Shown piece after piece: positions 7,932-17,053 of a stretch of 64,000 nucleotides of DNA (its first letter is position 1; each line of letters starts with the position of its first letter). The notes under the pieces are model-generated. The model was given only the letters and a program-made list of their open reading frames with translations, searched no databases and had not been told where the DNA came from. The position numbers and the translations under genes were made by a program. Source of the stretch: Bacteroidota bacterium (lineage in GTDB: Bacteria; Bacteroidota; Rhodothermia; Rhodothermales; UBA10348); NCBI GenBank assembly GCA_029262835.1, contig JAJCYQ010000089.1, forward strand, positions 1 through 64,000. The letters are read 5' to 3'.

Positions 7932-9920
7932 CTACTCCTGCATCATTACGTTATTCGATCGGTTTACGTCCGGAAGAAATCGGTCGGGGTCAATTTCGGC
8001 GCGCTCGACATCGCCTGCGGGGAAGGAAACGGTCGCGCCTCGCGCGCCGCCAAGCCATGTCGAAACCGGAATCCACTCATCGGCCGTGCGACCGTCGCGG
8101 TAGGTGACGCGGACAGGCGTCGGAAAGGGCGAGAGCCCGAAATCCTCTACGGTTACTTCGACGCCCGTTTCGAGCGAGACCACACTCGCAATGCCCTGGT
8201 CGAGCGTCCACGTTTCGTACAGCATGGTCGTCCAGATCCAGTCCAGATCCATACCCAGAACGTCCTCGAACGTGTTGAACAGGTCGTGTGGCTGTGGGTG
8301 CCGATAGGCCCAGCGCCGTGCGTACTCCGTGTACGCCTCGTAGAAGCGCTCCTGGCCAATCATACCTCGCAGGGCATTGAGCGCCACGGCCGGCTTGTTG
8401 TAGGATGCAATGCCGCGCGCTGCGGTCCCGACTGGATACCGGTCTCCATGACGCATGGGCTCGACCTCCTGGCCCGTTCCGGCAATAAAATAGTAACTCT
8501 GGCTCGCCGGGTCCCAACTGTCATCGCCCCAGAAATCCGCCGTCGCCTCGGCCGTGTTGAACGACGTCAGCCCCTCATCCATCCATGTGTACTGCTTCTC
8601 GTTTTGTCCGACCATCATCGGAAACCACATGTGTGCAATCTCATGGAAGGTCGTGCCAAAGAGCCGGCGGTCATTTCGCGTGCCCCCGATGAGCGTAATC
8701 ATGGGATATTCCATGCCGCCTCCGATGATGCCTTCGACGGTCGTCATGTGGGGCCATGGGTAGGGCATGTCCAGCTGCCGCGACAGGAACTCGATGGAGT
8801 AGCGCGCGAATTCTGCCGAGCGGTCCCAGGCCGGCGTGCCGTCGCGGTAGAGCGCGTGGATCATGGACGTGTTGCCCGCTTCGTCCACGACGGCGTGCGT
8901 CGCATCCCACACAAATCGGGTCGATGCGCCGAACGCGAAATCCCGTACCTGATCGGCCTCAAAATGCCAGGTCAACATGCCCGTCGGGCTGCTCACGAGC
9001 GCCGAACCGGCTTCGAGATCGGCTGCGGTCACCACATGCACGACCTCTTCGCCTTCGGCGGCCTCAGCCAGCCGCGCCAACGTCTGCTCCGAGAGCACAT
9101 CGCGCCGGGAAACCAGATCGCCCGTTGCCCCCACAATCATGTTGTCGGGCACGGTGATCTGCACGTCATAGTCGGCAAAATCCATGTAGAACTCGCCGTT
9201 GCCCATGTACGGATCGGCGGTCCAGCCATTGACGTCGTCATAGACCGCGACCTGGGGATACCAGTATCCGAGGTAGAACACCTCTCCGTCTGTTCCCATG
9301 CGCGGGGCGCCGACTTCAGGGACCTCGAACGTCCACGAAACGCTCACCACGGCCTCGTCTCCGGGTGCGATCGGCTCCGCGCCGCGGAGCGTCATGAGGG
9401 TGCCTTCGATCTCGTAGCCGACCTGACGGAGCGACGTCCGCTCAAGAAGCGGCGCCCCGTCCCAGGCCACACCCGTTACGCGGATGCCCCCGGAAATCGT
9501 CTGCGGCCGGTTTCGCACGACACCCTCTGCATTCAGATTCTGTCGCAGGTGGATGGGCAGCACGAAGAGCGTATCGGGCGATGCATTGAGGTACGTGATG
9601 GCGACGTCTCCCCGAAGCATGCGCGTGTCTGGCGAGAGCGTGGCGCGGATATCGTACGAGACACTATTCATCCAGTAGGCGGCGCCCGGATGCCCTGAGC
9701 GCGTCCGCGTGCCCGCGTTCACGGCGGCCGTGAACCCCGGCTCTTCAAGCACAGGATAGGGAACGGGGCGTGGGGCGGGCTCGGACGCCATCCAGGATTG
9801 GGCCTGGGCCACGTGAGGACCGGCCGGAAACAGGCCGCCAAAAAACAGGCCGCCCGGAAAAGCAGGCATCAGGTTTGTGGCCAGGACGACGACGAATGCG
9901 GGCAGGAGCAGCTTTTTCAT
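7932..9920 (-). CDS. M1 family metallopeptidase, secreted
   Basis: HEIAHMWFPMMVG zinc motif, GGGMEYPMITLIGG exopeptidase motif, signal peptide from MKKLLLPAF. Confidence 0.92.
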   Translation of the reverse strand: MKKLLLPAFVVVLATNLMPAFPGGLFFGGLFPAGPHVAQAQSWMASEPAPRPVPYPVLEEPGFTAAVNAGTRTRSGHPGAAYWMNSVSYDIRATLSPDTRMLRGDVAITYLNASPDTLFVLPIHLRQNLNAEGVVRNRPQTISGGIRVTGVAWDGAPLLERTSLRQVGYEIEGTLMTLRGAEPIAPGDEAVVSVSWTFEVPEVGAPRMGTDGEVFYLGYWYPQVAVYDDVNGWTADPYMGNGEFYMDFADYDVQITVPDNMIVGATGDLVSRRDVLSEQTLARLAEAAEGEEVVHVVTAADLEAGSALVSSPTGMLTWHFEADQVRDFAFGASTRFVWDATHAVVDEAGNTSMIHALYRDGTPAWDRSAEFARYSIEFLSRQLDMPYPWPHMTTVEGIIGGGMEYPMITLIGGTRNDRRLFGTTFHEIAHMWFPMMVGQNEKQYTWMDEGLTSFNTAEATADFWGDDSWDPASQSYYFIAGTGQEVEPMRHGDRYPVGTAARGIASYNKPAVALNALRGMIGQERFYEAYTEYARRWAYRHPQPHDLFNTFEDVLGMDLDWIWTTMLYETWTLDQGIASVVSLETGVEVTVEDFGLSPFPTPVRVTYRDGRTADEWIPVSTWLGGARGATVSFPAGDVERAEIDPDRFLPDVNRSNNVMMQE

Positions 9921-10017
9921 GGCGAAAGGATATCTTTTCGCCTCAACGTAGCGGGTTCGCGCGTCACAAGCCGTAGGGCGGGCATGGACCCAGCCGTAGG
10001 GGTTATCCCGGGTGCCG

Positions 10018-10059
10018 CCGAGGCGCCATGTCCGAGGCGCCATGTCCGAGGCGCCATGC
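10018..10059. repeat. 3 x 14-bp tandem repeat CCGAGGCGCCATG(T/C)
   Basis: Units 10018-10031, 10032-10045, 10046-10059, near identical. Confidence 0.9.
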
Positions 10060-10065
10060 CACGCG

Positions 10066-12339
10066 TCAGAGCAGGACCAGGTACGTCAATTTCGCAATGG
10101 CTACGCGGTTGTTGAGCAGCAGATCGGCCCGCGGATCGAATACGTCACTCCCGTCAGCCGGCACGTGATAACTCGTATTGAAGACCAGGAAGAGGTCCGA
10201 GCCCGGCGTATGGATCCAGTCAATCCGGATGTTTGCCGTCACGTTGCGCGAAAAGTTGTCATACTGGATGAGCGCCTTGGCGAACAGCTTACGGCTCACG
10301 CTTCCCAGGATATCGATAGATGCGGTCGTTGCGTTGAACTCGCCCCCCGAGATCGGGAGATCGACGGTCGAATAGCGCAGGCTGCCGCCGAGTGTGAGGT
10401 GCTTCGATTGCCGAAAGCCGCCGGATGCGTTCCAGTCCGTGCGCGTTCCGTGGAAAAAGTCCCCGGTCTCCAGTCCAGCTGAGAGGGAGAGGCGGCGACC
10501 GGGATCGGACGTGAAGCTGACGCCGACCCGATTGAAGGTGTAGTCGCCGGGCACAATTTCGGCGTCCGGACGGATGAAAAAGGACGCTTCAAGACGCTCG
10601 AACTCCCGGCTGCCGGTAATGCGGAAGCTGTCGCGCTGGCGGAGCTGAAAGCCCACGGACGGGTTCACGCTCCAGGACTGCTTGTCGCCGTCCTGCCCGG
10701 TGATGTATGTGCCCATCGTGTGGCCGGTGATTTGCCGGAAGGGACCGTTTTCCAGGAAGGGCGACCATGTCAGCGTACTGACGGTCTGGCGCATGTCTCG
10801 GCGGCGGACGAAGCCGAGGCCCGGATTGAAGTCTGTACTCACGCTCGTGTAGGAGAGGCTGCCGCCGTAGACGGCGTTTCGCAGGCTGAGACTCACGCGG
10901 CCTGCCTGTTCGCCGTCCGAGACGTCATCCGATGCGGCGACGCCTGTGTACCAGGCCTCGAACTCACTTCGGCTCCAGAAGCGGACCTGGGTGTCGGCGC
11001 CATAGGCCCTGTTCCATTCGCCACCCCGATCGAGCGAGGTGAATATAGCGCCGGCTGTGGCGCGCGGGCGGACCTCGGTCCGCGCGCGCGCCACAAAATT
11101 GTTCGCCGAGCGCGATCCGAGCAGATCGCTCATTTCATCGCCCGTTTCAATGTTGAGTACGCCCACCGACACGCGGCCTACCTGGCCTGTGGCCCGCGCG
11201 CCCGCCAGAATGCGCTCGGTCAGGCCAATGCGCCGTGAGAAAAACGTCTGCGTCGAGCGCGAGGAGCCGTGCTCGAAGAGGCCCGAGCGCTCCAGGAAGA
11301 ACTGCCTTTTTTCCGGAAAGAACAGGCTGAAGCGCGTCAGGTTGACCTGGGCGTTGTCAGCTTCGACCTGGGCAAAATCCGTGTTGACCGTCGCATCTAT
11401 CGTGATATTCGACGTCATACCATACTTCACGTCGAATCCGACCTCATTGTTGAGGTCCGAGTTCGTGTTGTCGACCGTCAGGTCGGGGCGGACTTTTTGC
11501 GCGCCGCTCACGATATACGGCGTGAACTCGATGTTCTTGCCGCGGCGGACATTTTTTATTCCCGTCAGGCGGCCATACTCGCTGACAGTTCGCATGTCGT
11601 CGCTGTAATCCGAACCGTAGGAGAGCGGAATGAGGGGCCAGTTGAGCGTTTCGTTTTTGCGGTTGATTTTTCGGCGCATGAAGAGGCCGAACTCCAGTTC
11701 ATCGCCGTCCGGAAAGCGGAGCTGGCGGAAAGGGATGGAGACCTCGAGCGTCCAGCCCTCCTCGTTGATGACCGTTTCACTCGTAAAGACGGCATCCCAC
11801 GAATAGGAATCGAGCGTGATCGATTCGTCGGCGATCATGGCATCGTCCTGCGTGCCGAGCGCATTCATTTCGAACAGATAGGCATTCCGGCCATCGAGGA
11901 ACGTATCGAGGCCGATGTACGCGTGGTCGTCGCGGTCATTGCGCCCGCCGCGTTCCATGTTCTTGGCGCGGATGAGCTCGGGATTCTTGTCCTTGAAGCT
12001 GAAAGCGAAATAGAGAAAATCGCGGTCATACGCCACTTTGGCCCAGGTTTCTTCTGTCGGAGCGGCCCCTTCATTCGGCCAGCGCTGCACGAAGTCCGTG
12101 ACCGGGTCAATGAACTGCCAGGCGTCGTCGTCCAGGCGACCGTCTATCCGGGGTGCGTCTTCAACGAAAACAGCTTCGATGGATGGAAGCGCACGGGAGT
12201 CCGTGTCTGACGTGGCCTGGGCATGCGCGGACGGGGTCCCGAGCAGCATGGCGGCGACGGCAATTGTCGCGATAGCGGCGAGCGGTGAGGGAACGCGCAC
12301 TACTACAGCAGGCGCCTTTGCGGCGGAATGGAAGGGCAT
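10066..12339 (-). CDS. DUF5916 family protein with CBM9-like N-terminal domain
   Basis: PRIDGRLDDDAWQ...DRDFLYFAFSFKDKNPELIR and beta-barrel-like C-terminus ending NNRVAIAKLTYLVLL. Confidence 0.85.
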   Translation of the reverse strand: MPFHSAAKAPAVVVRVPSPLAAIATIAVAAMLLGTPSAHAQATSDTDSRALPSIEAVFVEDAPRIDGRLDDDAWQFIDPVTDFVQRWPNEGAAPTEETWAKVAYDRDFLYFAFSFKDKNPELIRAKNMERGGRNDRDDHAYIGLDTFLDGRNAYLFEMNALGTQDDAMIADESITLDSYSWDAVFTSETVINEEGWTLEVSIPFRQLRFPDGDELEFGLFMRRKINRKNETLNWPLIPLSYGSDYSDDMRTVSEYGRLTGIKNVRRGKNIEFTPYIVSGAQKVRPDLTVDNTNSDLNNEVGFDVKYGMTSNITIDATVNTDFAQVEADNAQVNLTRFSLFFPEKRQFFLERSGLFEHGSSRSTQTFFSRRIGLTERILAGARATGQVGRVSVGVLNIETGDEMSDLLGSRSANNFVARARTEVRPRATAGAIFTSLDRGGEWNRAYGADTQVRFWSRSEFEAWYTGVAASDDVSDGEQAGRVSLSLRNAVYGGSLSYTSVSTDFNPGLGFVRRRDMRQTVSTLTWSPFLENGPFRQITGHTMGTYITGQDGDKQSWSVNPSVGFQLRQRDSFRITGSREFERLEASFFIRPDAEIVPGDYTFNRVGVSFTSDPGRRLSLSAGLETGDFFHGTRTDWNASGGFRQSKHLTLGGSLRYSTVDLPISGGEFNATTASIDILGSVSRKLFAKALIQYDNFSRNVTANIRIDWIHTPGSDLFLVFNTSYHVPADGSDVFDPRADLLLNNRVAIAKLTYLVLL

Positions 12340-12527
12340 ACGGCTCGTGTTCTTGGGTGAGCCGGGAATATATGACACGGGAAGGAGCCCCACGAAGGGA
12401 GATGACACTTTTCCGCCGGACTGCACCCATCCGTCGTTTCAACACGCTTTTAAATCAGGGTGAAATGACGGGAAGGGATTGAACGCTCTGCGCCGCTACC
12501 GTATTATTGCAGTCTTGTCACCGAATT

Positions 12528-12612
12528 GCCCTGGTGGCGGAATTGGTAGACGCGCTAGATTCAGGTTCTAGTGAGCATTACGCTCGTGGAGGTTCGAGTC
12601 CTCTCCAGGGCA
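12528..12612 (+). tRNA. tRNA-Leu (CAG)
   Basis: GCCCTGGTGGCGGAATTGGTAGACGCGCTAGATTCAGGTTCTAGTG...GGTTCGAGTCCTCTCCAGGGCA; anticodon loop TTCAGGT, long variable arm. Confidence 0.95.
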
Positions 12613-12643
12613 CCTGGCGCATTCGCCTCGCAGCGAAGCGTTC

Positions 12644-12678
12644 GTTCGGCCGGGCCATGTGGCCCGGCCGAACTTTTT
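12644..12678 (+). terminator. intrinsic terminator downstream of tRNA-Leu
   Basis: GTTCGGCCGGGCC-ATGT-GGCCCGGCCGAAC followed by TTTTT. Confidence 0.9.
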
Positions 12679-12731
12679 GTATGCGGTGGCAGTCCCTCGA
12701 TGGGCGCTGTGACTACGTGCTCAGCGGCCCG

Positions 12732-13280
12732 CTATTTCCATTTGATGCTGCACCCGATCGGGTCGGTCACGGGTGTCGGCGCGGGGTGGCCGTCGAGGAC
12801 CGCTTCAATGGCATCGTCCAACTCGTGTGTTGTGGCGCGCCCGGCCTGCTGCGGCGTATCGACGGCCCGGCCCCTGTAGGCGAGCTTGTGCGCCGCATCG
12901 AACAGAAAAAAGTGCGGCGTGCGTTCGGCGCCGAATGCGCGGGCCACATCCTGGCTCTCGTCGCGCGCATAGACCCACGGAAAGCGGAGCTGCTCCATGC
13001 GCGCTTTCATGTGCGCAAAGTCGTCGGCCGGGTGGGTCAGGGCGTTGTTCGAGTTGATGCCAATAAAGCGGACGCCGCGCCCCGCAAACGTCTCGGCAGT
13101 GCGCCGCGTCGATTCATCCGATCCAATCACGTACGGGCAGTGGTTGCACGTGAAGAACACGACCAGTGCACGGGCATCGTCAAAGTCAGAGGAGGCGTAG
13201 GTGCGGCCGTCGGTCGCGGGAAGGTTGAAGGTGGGGAGTGGATCGCCAATCTGGAGCATGGTTGTTGTCTGGATTTGCAA
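12732..13280 (-). CDS. thioredoxin/AhpC-TSA family protein
   Basis: [14 protein letters not shown] CxxC-type motif; [28 protein letters not shown]. Confidence 0.88.
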   Translation of the reverse strand: MQIQTTTMLQIGDPLPTFNLPATDGRTYASSDFDDARALVVFFTCNHCPYVIGSDESTRRTAETFAGRGVRFIGINSNNALTHPADDFAHMKARMEQLRFPWVYARDESQDVARAFGAERTPHFFLFDAAHKLAYRGRAVDTPQQAGRATTHELDDAIEAVLDGHPAPTPVTDPIGCSIKWK

Positions 13281-13481
13281 CGGCAGAAATGTTGTGTGCG
13301 CGGCTGGCGCGTGTCACCAATCGGATACGATCGGATGCGCCGCGTGTTCGCCCGGAAGCCCGGAGCATCTACGCTGTGCTTCTATGGGGATTCCCCCTAC
13401 ATCCGGATCGTAGCTCCTCCGTCATGCCGCGCCCTATCGCATCCGTATAGTAACAGTGGATCAACAGCGAGAGGTACCATC

Positions 13482-14426
13482 ATGATGCGCACAATTCTGG
13501 TTCCCACCGACTTCTCATCGAGCGCCGACAGCGCGCTTGCCTACGCCTTCCAATTCGCGGAGGTTTACGATGCTGACGTGCATATCCTGCATATCGTCGA
13601 GCGTCCCATGGCGACGATCCCGGACCTGCCGCCAGAAGTCGTTACGATGGCCCAGGACAAGGCGATGGATGCCATGGCGCAGCTTCTGCGGCGTCACGGG
13701 AAGACCGAGAAGGATGTCACCATCACCGTCAAGCCCGAGCGTCTGACGGCGTCCATTCCGGAAATGATAGGTGCTTTCGCCGAGGAGAACCGGTGTGATC
13801 TGCTCGTGCTCGGTACGCACGGACGTCGCGGCGCCCGCCGACTGCTGCTCGGCAGCGTAGCTGAAGAGGTCATACGGCATGCGCGCATTCCGGCGCTCAC
13901 CGTGCGGGAAGGGGAGGAGCCCACTCCCGGAGACAGGCAGCGTCACATTCTGGTGCCCATTGACCTGTCCGACAGCACGGATGCCGCCATCCGCGTAGCG
14001 ACCGACGTAGCCCTCAAGTTCAAGGCGCGCATAGAGCTCCTGCATGTGGTCGACATCGGATTCTACCCGTACTACGGCCTGTTGGAAGATCCGGTCGCCG
14101 AGCTCGAGCAGAAGGCGCTCGACGTGGCCGGCAAGGAGCTCGAGAAGCGAGCCAGTGCGCTGCGGGATGCCGGCATCGATGTTGAGGTGCATCGCCGCAA
14201 AGGCCATGTGGCCGAACGTATTCTGGCCTTTACGTCGGAAAACGATCTGGATCTGGTCGTGATGGCCTCACACGGCCGCTCGGGCGTGGACCGCGTCCTG
14301 CTTGGCAGCGTAGCCGAACGCGTGTTGCGGGCCGCGCACGTTCCCGTCATGGTCGCGCCGTCGGACAGCAAGAAAGAGGCCGCGTTCAATCATGAAACAC
14401 CAGCATTGAGGGCTGATATATCATAA
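13482..14426 (+). CDS. universal stress protein with two Usp domains
   Basis: ILVPTDFSSSADSAL and second HILVPIDLSDSTDAAIRVATDVA; MASHGRSGVDRVLLGSVAERVLR. Confidence 0.93.
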   Translation: MMRTILVPTDFSSSADSALAYAFQFAEVYDADVHILHIVERPMATIPDLPPEVVTMAQDKAMDAMAQLLRRHGKTEKDVTITVKPERLTASIPEMIGAFAEENRCDLLVLGTHGRRGARRLLLGSVAEEVIRHARIPALTVREGEEPTPGDRQRHILVPIDLSDSTDAAIRVATDVALKFKARIELLHVVDIGFYPYYGLLEDPVAELEQKALDVAGKELEKRASALRDAGIDVEVHRRKGHVAERILAFTSENDLDLVVMASHGRSGVDRVLLGSVAERVLRAAHVPVMVAPSDSKKEAAFNHETPALRADIS

Positions 14427-14446
14427 ATATATCTATGATATATCAG
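14413..14446. terminator. AT-rich perfect 13-bp inverted repeat between convergent genes, containing both stop codons
   Basis: CTGATATATCATA-AATATATC-TATGATATATCAG. Confidence 0.5.
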
Positions 14447-14976
14447 TCGCGACGCGCTTCTTCGTAGTCGATTGACAGGATATGAAACTGCGGGGATCGG
14501 GGGTCCGGGGAAATACGCACGGTATCGCCAGGTGCATGGCCCGTGAGGGCCCTGGCAATGGGTGAGGTGAACGATACGTCCTCCGTGCGCGGACCGGCTT
14601 CGTCGACGCCAACAATGCGAAGTTCCTTCTCCTCACCGTCCATGGGGCCGCCCGAGATGCGCACGCGCACACGCGCTCCGAAGCGGACTACGTCCGCAGG
14701 CTGATCGGCCGGATCAATGACGCGCGCCGTTGCCATGCGCTCGCGCAGCGCGGCCAGTTGGCCATTGACAAGGGTGCGCTGGCGAATCCGGTCGTGGTCG
14801 TGGGGATCGCCCGACTGCAGGGCGTCGCGTTCGGCCTCAAGCCCAGCACGCTCTTCTTCAAGCAGGCGCATGCCGCGCGGGGTCACATAATTGGTGGCAC
14901 CCGGAGGCAGCGGGGCACGCGGTGCGATATAGACATCGCCCAGTTCATTGTCTTCACTACGGAAGGCTCTGTTCAT
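14443..14976 (-). CDS. GreA/GreB family elongation factor
   Basis: NYVTPRGMRLLEEERAGLEAER...SFTSPIARALTGHAPGDTV. Confidence 0.87.
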   Translation of the reverse strand: MNRAFRSEDNELGDVYIAPRAPLPPGATNYVTPRGMRLLEEERAGLEAERDALQSGDPHDHDRIRQRTLVNGQLAALRERMATARVIDPADQPADVVRFGARVRVRISGGPMDGEEKELRIVGVDEAGPRTEDVSFTSPIARALTGHAPGDTVRISPDPRSPQFHILSIDYEEARRD

Positions 14977-15485
14977 TCTTGGTCAATGCGCTCCAGCCAT
15001 ATACTGGCCTTCATATTCGGGTTGTCCAGATCATGGGCAACGAGCCGGCCCTCCTCCTGGATCCATACCGTGTCGCTACCGGTCGAAAACGAGTCGGTGT
15101 CGCCCATCAGCAAGTTGCCGTCCTCATTGATGGACCAGGCGCTGTACTCCACGTCGGTCTCGACCTGTACGTCGGGATCAGTCACAATACGGAGTTCACC
15201 ATTTTCTTCAAAATAGAACTGGATGTCCACTTCCGAGATGAGCGACGTGGCCATGGCAAGCGCGGCGCGGCTGATGGCATTTCCGCCGTCTCCGTCCTCG
15301 TTGGCGTCGGTATTGGCCTTGCCGCCGAGCTCGATCTGCATGCGCCATACAGTGCCAGTGAGGTCCTTGTCGCGCAGGCGCTGGGCGTCGGCCGTGGAGG
15401 CAGTAAAGAGCGCTGAGGCAAAAATGAGGAGGGCGCTGACCATAGAGAGGAGGATCGGCGCGAAGGCGGAAGGGGTGCGTGTCAT
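14973..15485 (-). CDS. hypothetical secreted protein
   Basis: ORF with N-terminal signal-like segment; no family recognised. Confidence 0.65.
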   Translation of the reverse strand: MTRTPSAFAPILLSMVSALLIFASALFTASTADAQRLRDKDLTGTVWRMQIELGGKANTDANEDGDGGNAISRAALAMATSLISEVDIQFYFEENGELRIVTDPDVQVETDVEYSAWSINEDGNLLMGDTDSFSTGSDTVWIQEEGRLVAHDLDNPNMKASIWLERIDQE

Positions 15486-15489
15486 GGTA

Positions 15490-17013
15490 TCAGGAGTGTT
15501 TGGACTCCGCCGTATATCGGACCTCGGCGCCGGAAAGTTGCACCCTCAGCATGAGCAGGGCGGCGACGACGAAGGAGGAGCCGCCCGTAATGAGGACGAA
15601 GATGGCCTGGCCGCCGAACACATGGTCGAGCAGCGCCCCGTAGATGGTGCTCGCCATGATCTGCGGCAGCACGATGAAGAAATTGAAGATGCCCATGTAG
15701 ATGCCGAATTTGCCCCTCGGCAGCGCATCTGTCAAAATGGCGTAGGGCATGGCCAGGATGCTGGCCCACGCCATGCCGACGCCGATCATGGATATGAAGA
15801 GCGCGTTTGGACCCGGCATGAAATAAATACTGACAAGGCCGGCGCCGCCCGCGAGCAGGCCCACGATATGCGTCCGCGATCGTCCCAGTTTTCGGGCCAG
15901 CACAGGAAGGGCAAAGGCGAAGAGCGCTGCCACCCCGTTGTAGGCGCCGAAGAGCACGCCCACCCAGTCGGCGCCGTCGTTATAGGCCTGGCTGGTGGTG
16001 TCGGTGGCCGCAAAAATGTGGCTCGTGATGGCGGGCGTCATGTAGATGAACATGGAGAAGAGCCCGAACCACGAGAAAAACTGCACCCACGCGAGCTGCC
16101 GCATGGTTGGTGGCATCTGGAAGAGGTCATTGAAGACCTCAACGAAGCCGCCGGTACGGCCACGACGCGTGCGCGCGGCAACAAGCCAGAGCAGAGCGGC
16201 GAAGATCATGAGGCCGACGCCAAGGATATAGAGCTCCTTCTCCAGACTGCCGCTGACGTACACGAGCGCGGTCAAAAGCGCGCCGCCCATGAACCAACGC
16301 GGCGCGAGGCGGCTGTAGTGCTCGGCCGGAAGCAGGCCGTGGGTGGGGGCGCGCGGCGCGCTGTCGGCCGCATCGAAGGCGGCCATTTCTTCGGGCGAAT
16401 ATTCCCGTACGCTGAATACCGTCCAGGCGACCGCGGCCAGGAAGACCGCACCTCCCACGTAGAAGGCGTAGACCACAGAAGGCGGAATGGTGCCAGCCGG
16501 CGCGGTGTTCGAGACGCCGAGCCAGTTCGTGAGCATCCACGGAAAGAGCGATGCCACCACGGAGCCGAATCCAATGAAAAAGCTCTGCATGGCAAAGCCC
16601 ATCGTGCGCTGCTCGCTCGGAAGCATATCGCCAACGAAGGCCCGAAACGGCTCCATGGATACATTGATCGACGCATCCAGAATCCAGAGTAGTCCTGCCG
16701 CCATCCAGAGGGTGGGCGAGTTCGGCATGGCAATGAGCGAGAGCGATGCCAGAATGGCCCCCACCAGGAAATAGGGCCTGCGCCGCCCGAGCCGGCCCCA
16801 CGTCCTGTCGCTCATGTGGCCTATGATGGGCTGCACGATGAGGCCCGTCACCGGCGCCGCGATCCAGAGGATGGCAATGCTGTCGACCTCGGCGCCCAGC
16901 GTCTGGAAAATGCGGCTCAGGTTCGCCAGCTGCAGCCCCCAGCCGAACTGGATGCCGAGGAATCCAAAACTGATGTTCCAGATCTGCCAGAAGGACAGGT
17001 GGGGTTTGTTCAT
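15490..17013 (-). CDS. MFS transporter (SLC45/GPH sugar-cation type)
   Basis: FLGIQFGWGLQLANLSRIFQTLGA, PIIGHMSDRTWGRLGRRRPYFLVGA motifs. Confidence 0.9.
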   Translation of the reverse strand: MNKPHLSFWQIWNISFGFLGIQFGWGLQLANLSRIFQTLGAEVDSIAILWIAAPVTGLIVQPIIGHMSDRTWGRLGRRRPYFLVGAILASLSLIAMPNSPTLWMAAGLLWILDASINVSMEPFRAFVGDMLPSEQRTMGFAMQSFFIGFGSVVASLFPWMLTNWLGVSNTAPAGTIPPSVVYAFYVGGAVFLAAVAWTVFSVREYSPEEMAAFDAADSAPRAPTHGLLPAEHYSRLAPRWFMGGALLTALVYVSGSLEKELYILGVGLMIFAALLWLVAARTRRGRTGGFVEVFNDLFQMPPTMRQLAWVQFFSWFGLFSMFIYMTPAITSHIFAATDTTSQAYNDGADWVGVLFGAYNGVAALFAFALPVLARKLGRSRTHIVGLLAGGAGLVSIYFMPGPNALFISMIGVGMAWASILAMPYAILTDALPRGKFGIYMGIFNFFIVLPQIMASTIYGALLDHVFGGQAIFVLITGGSSFVVAALLMLRVQLSGAEVRYTAESKHS

Positions 17014-17053
17014 ATAGTGCGCCGGAAAGACGGACGAGCGGGGGGTACAGAGA

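Noticed and set aside
7740-9698. 652-aa plus-strand ORF
   Set aside because: Antisense shadow of the M1 metallopeptidase; low-complexity Arg/His-rich translation, typical of high-GC mirror ORFs
12507-13481. N-terminal ~325 aa of the 639-aa ORF
   Set aside because: Runs through the tRNA-Leu, its terminator and the antisense of the thioredoxin-like gene; the real Usp start is ATG 13482
15223-16692. 489-aa plus-strand ORF
   Set aside because: Mirror ORF opposite the MFS transporter
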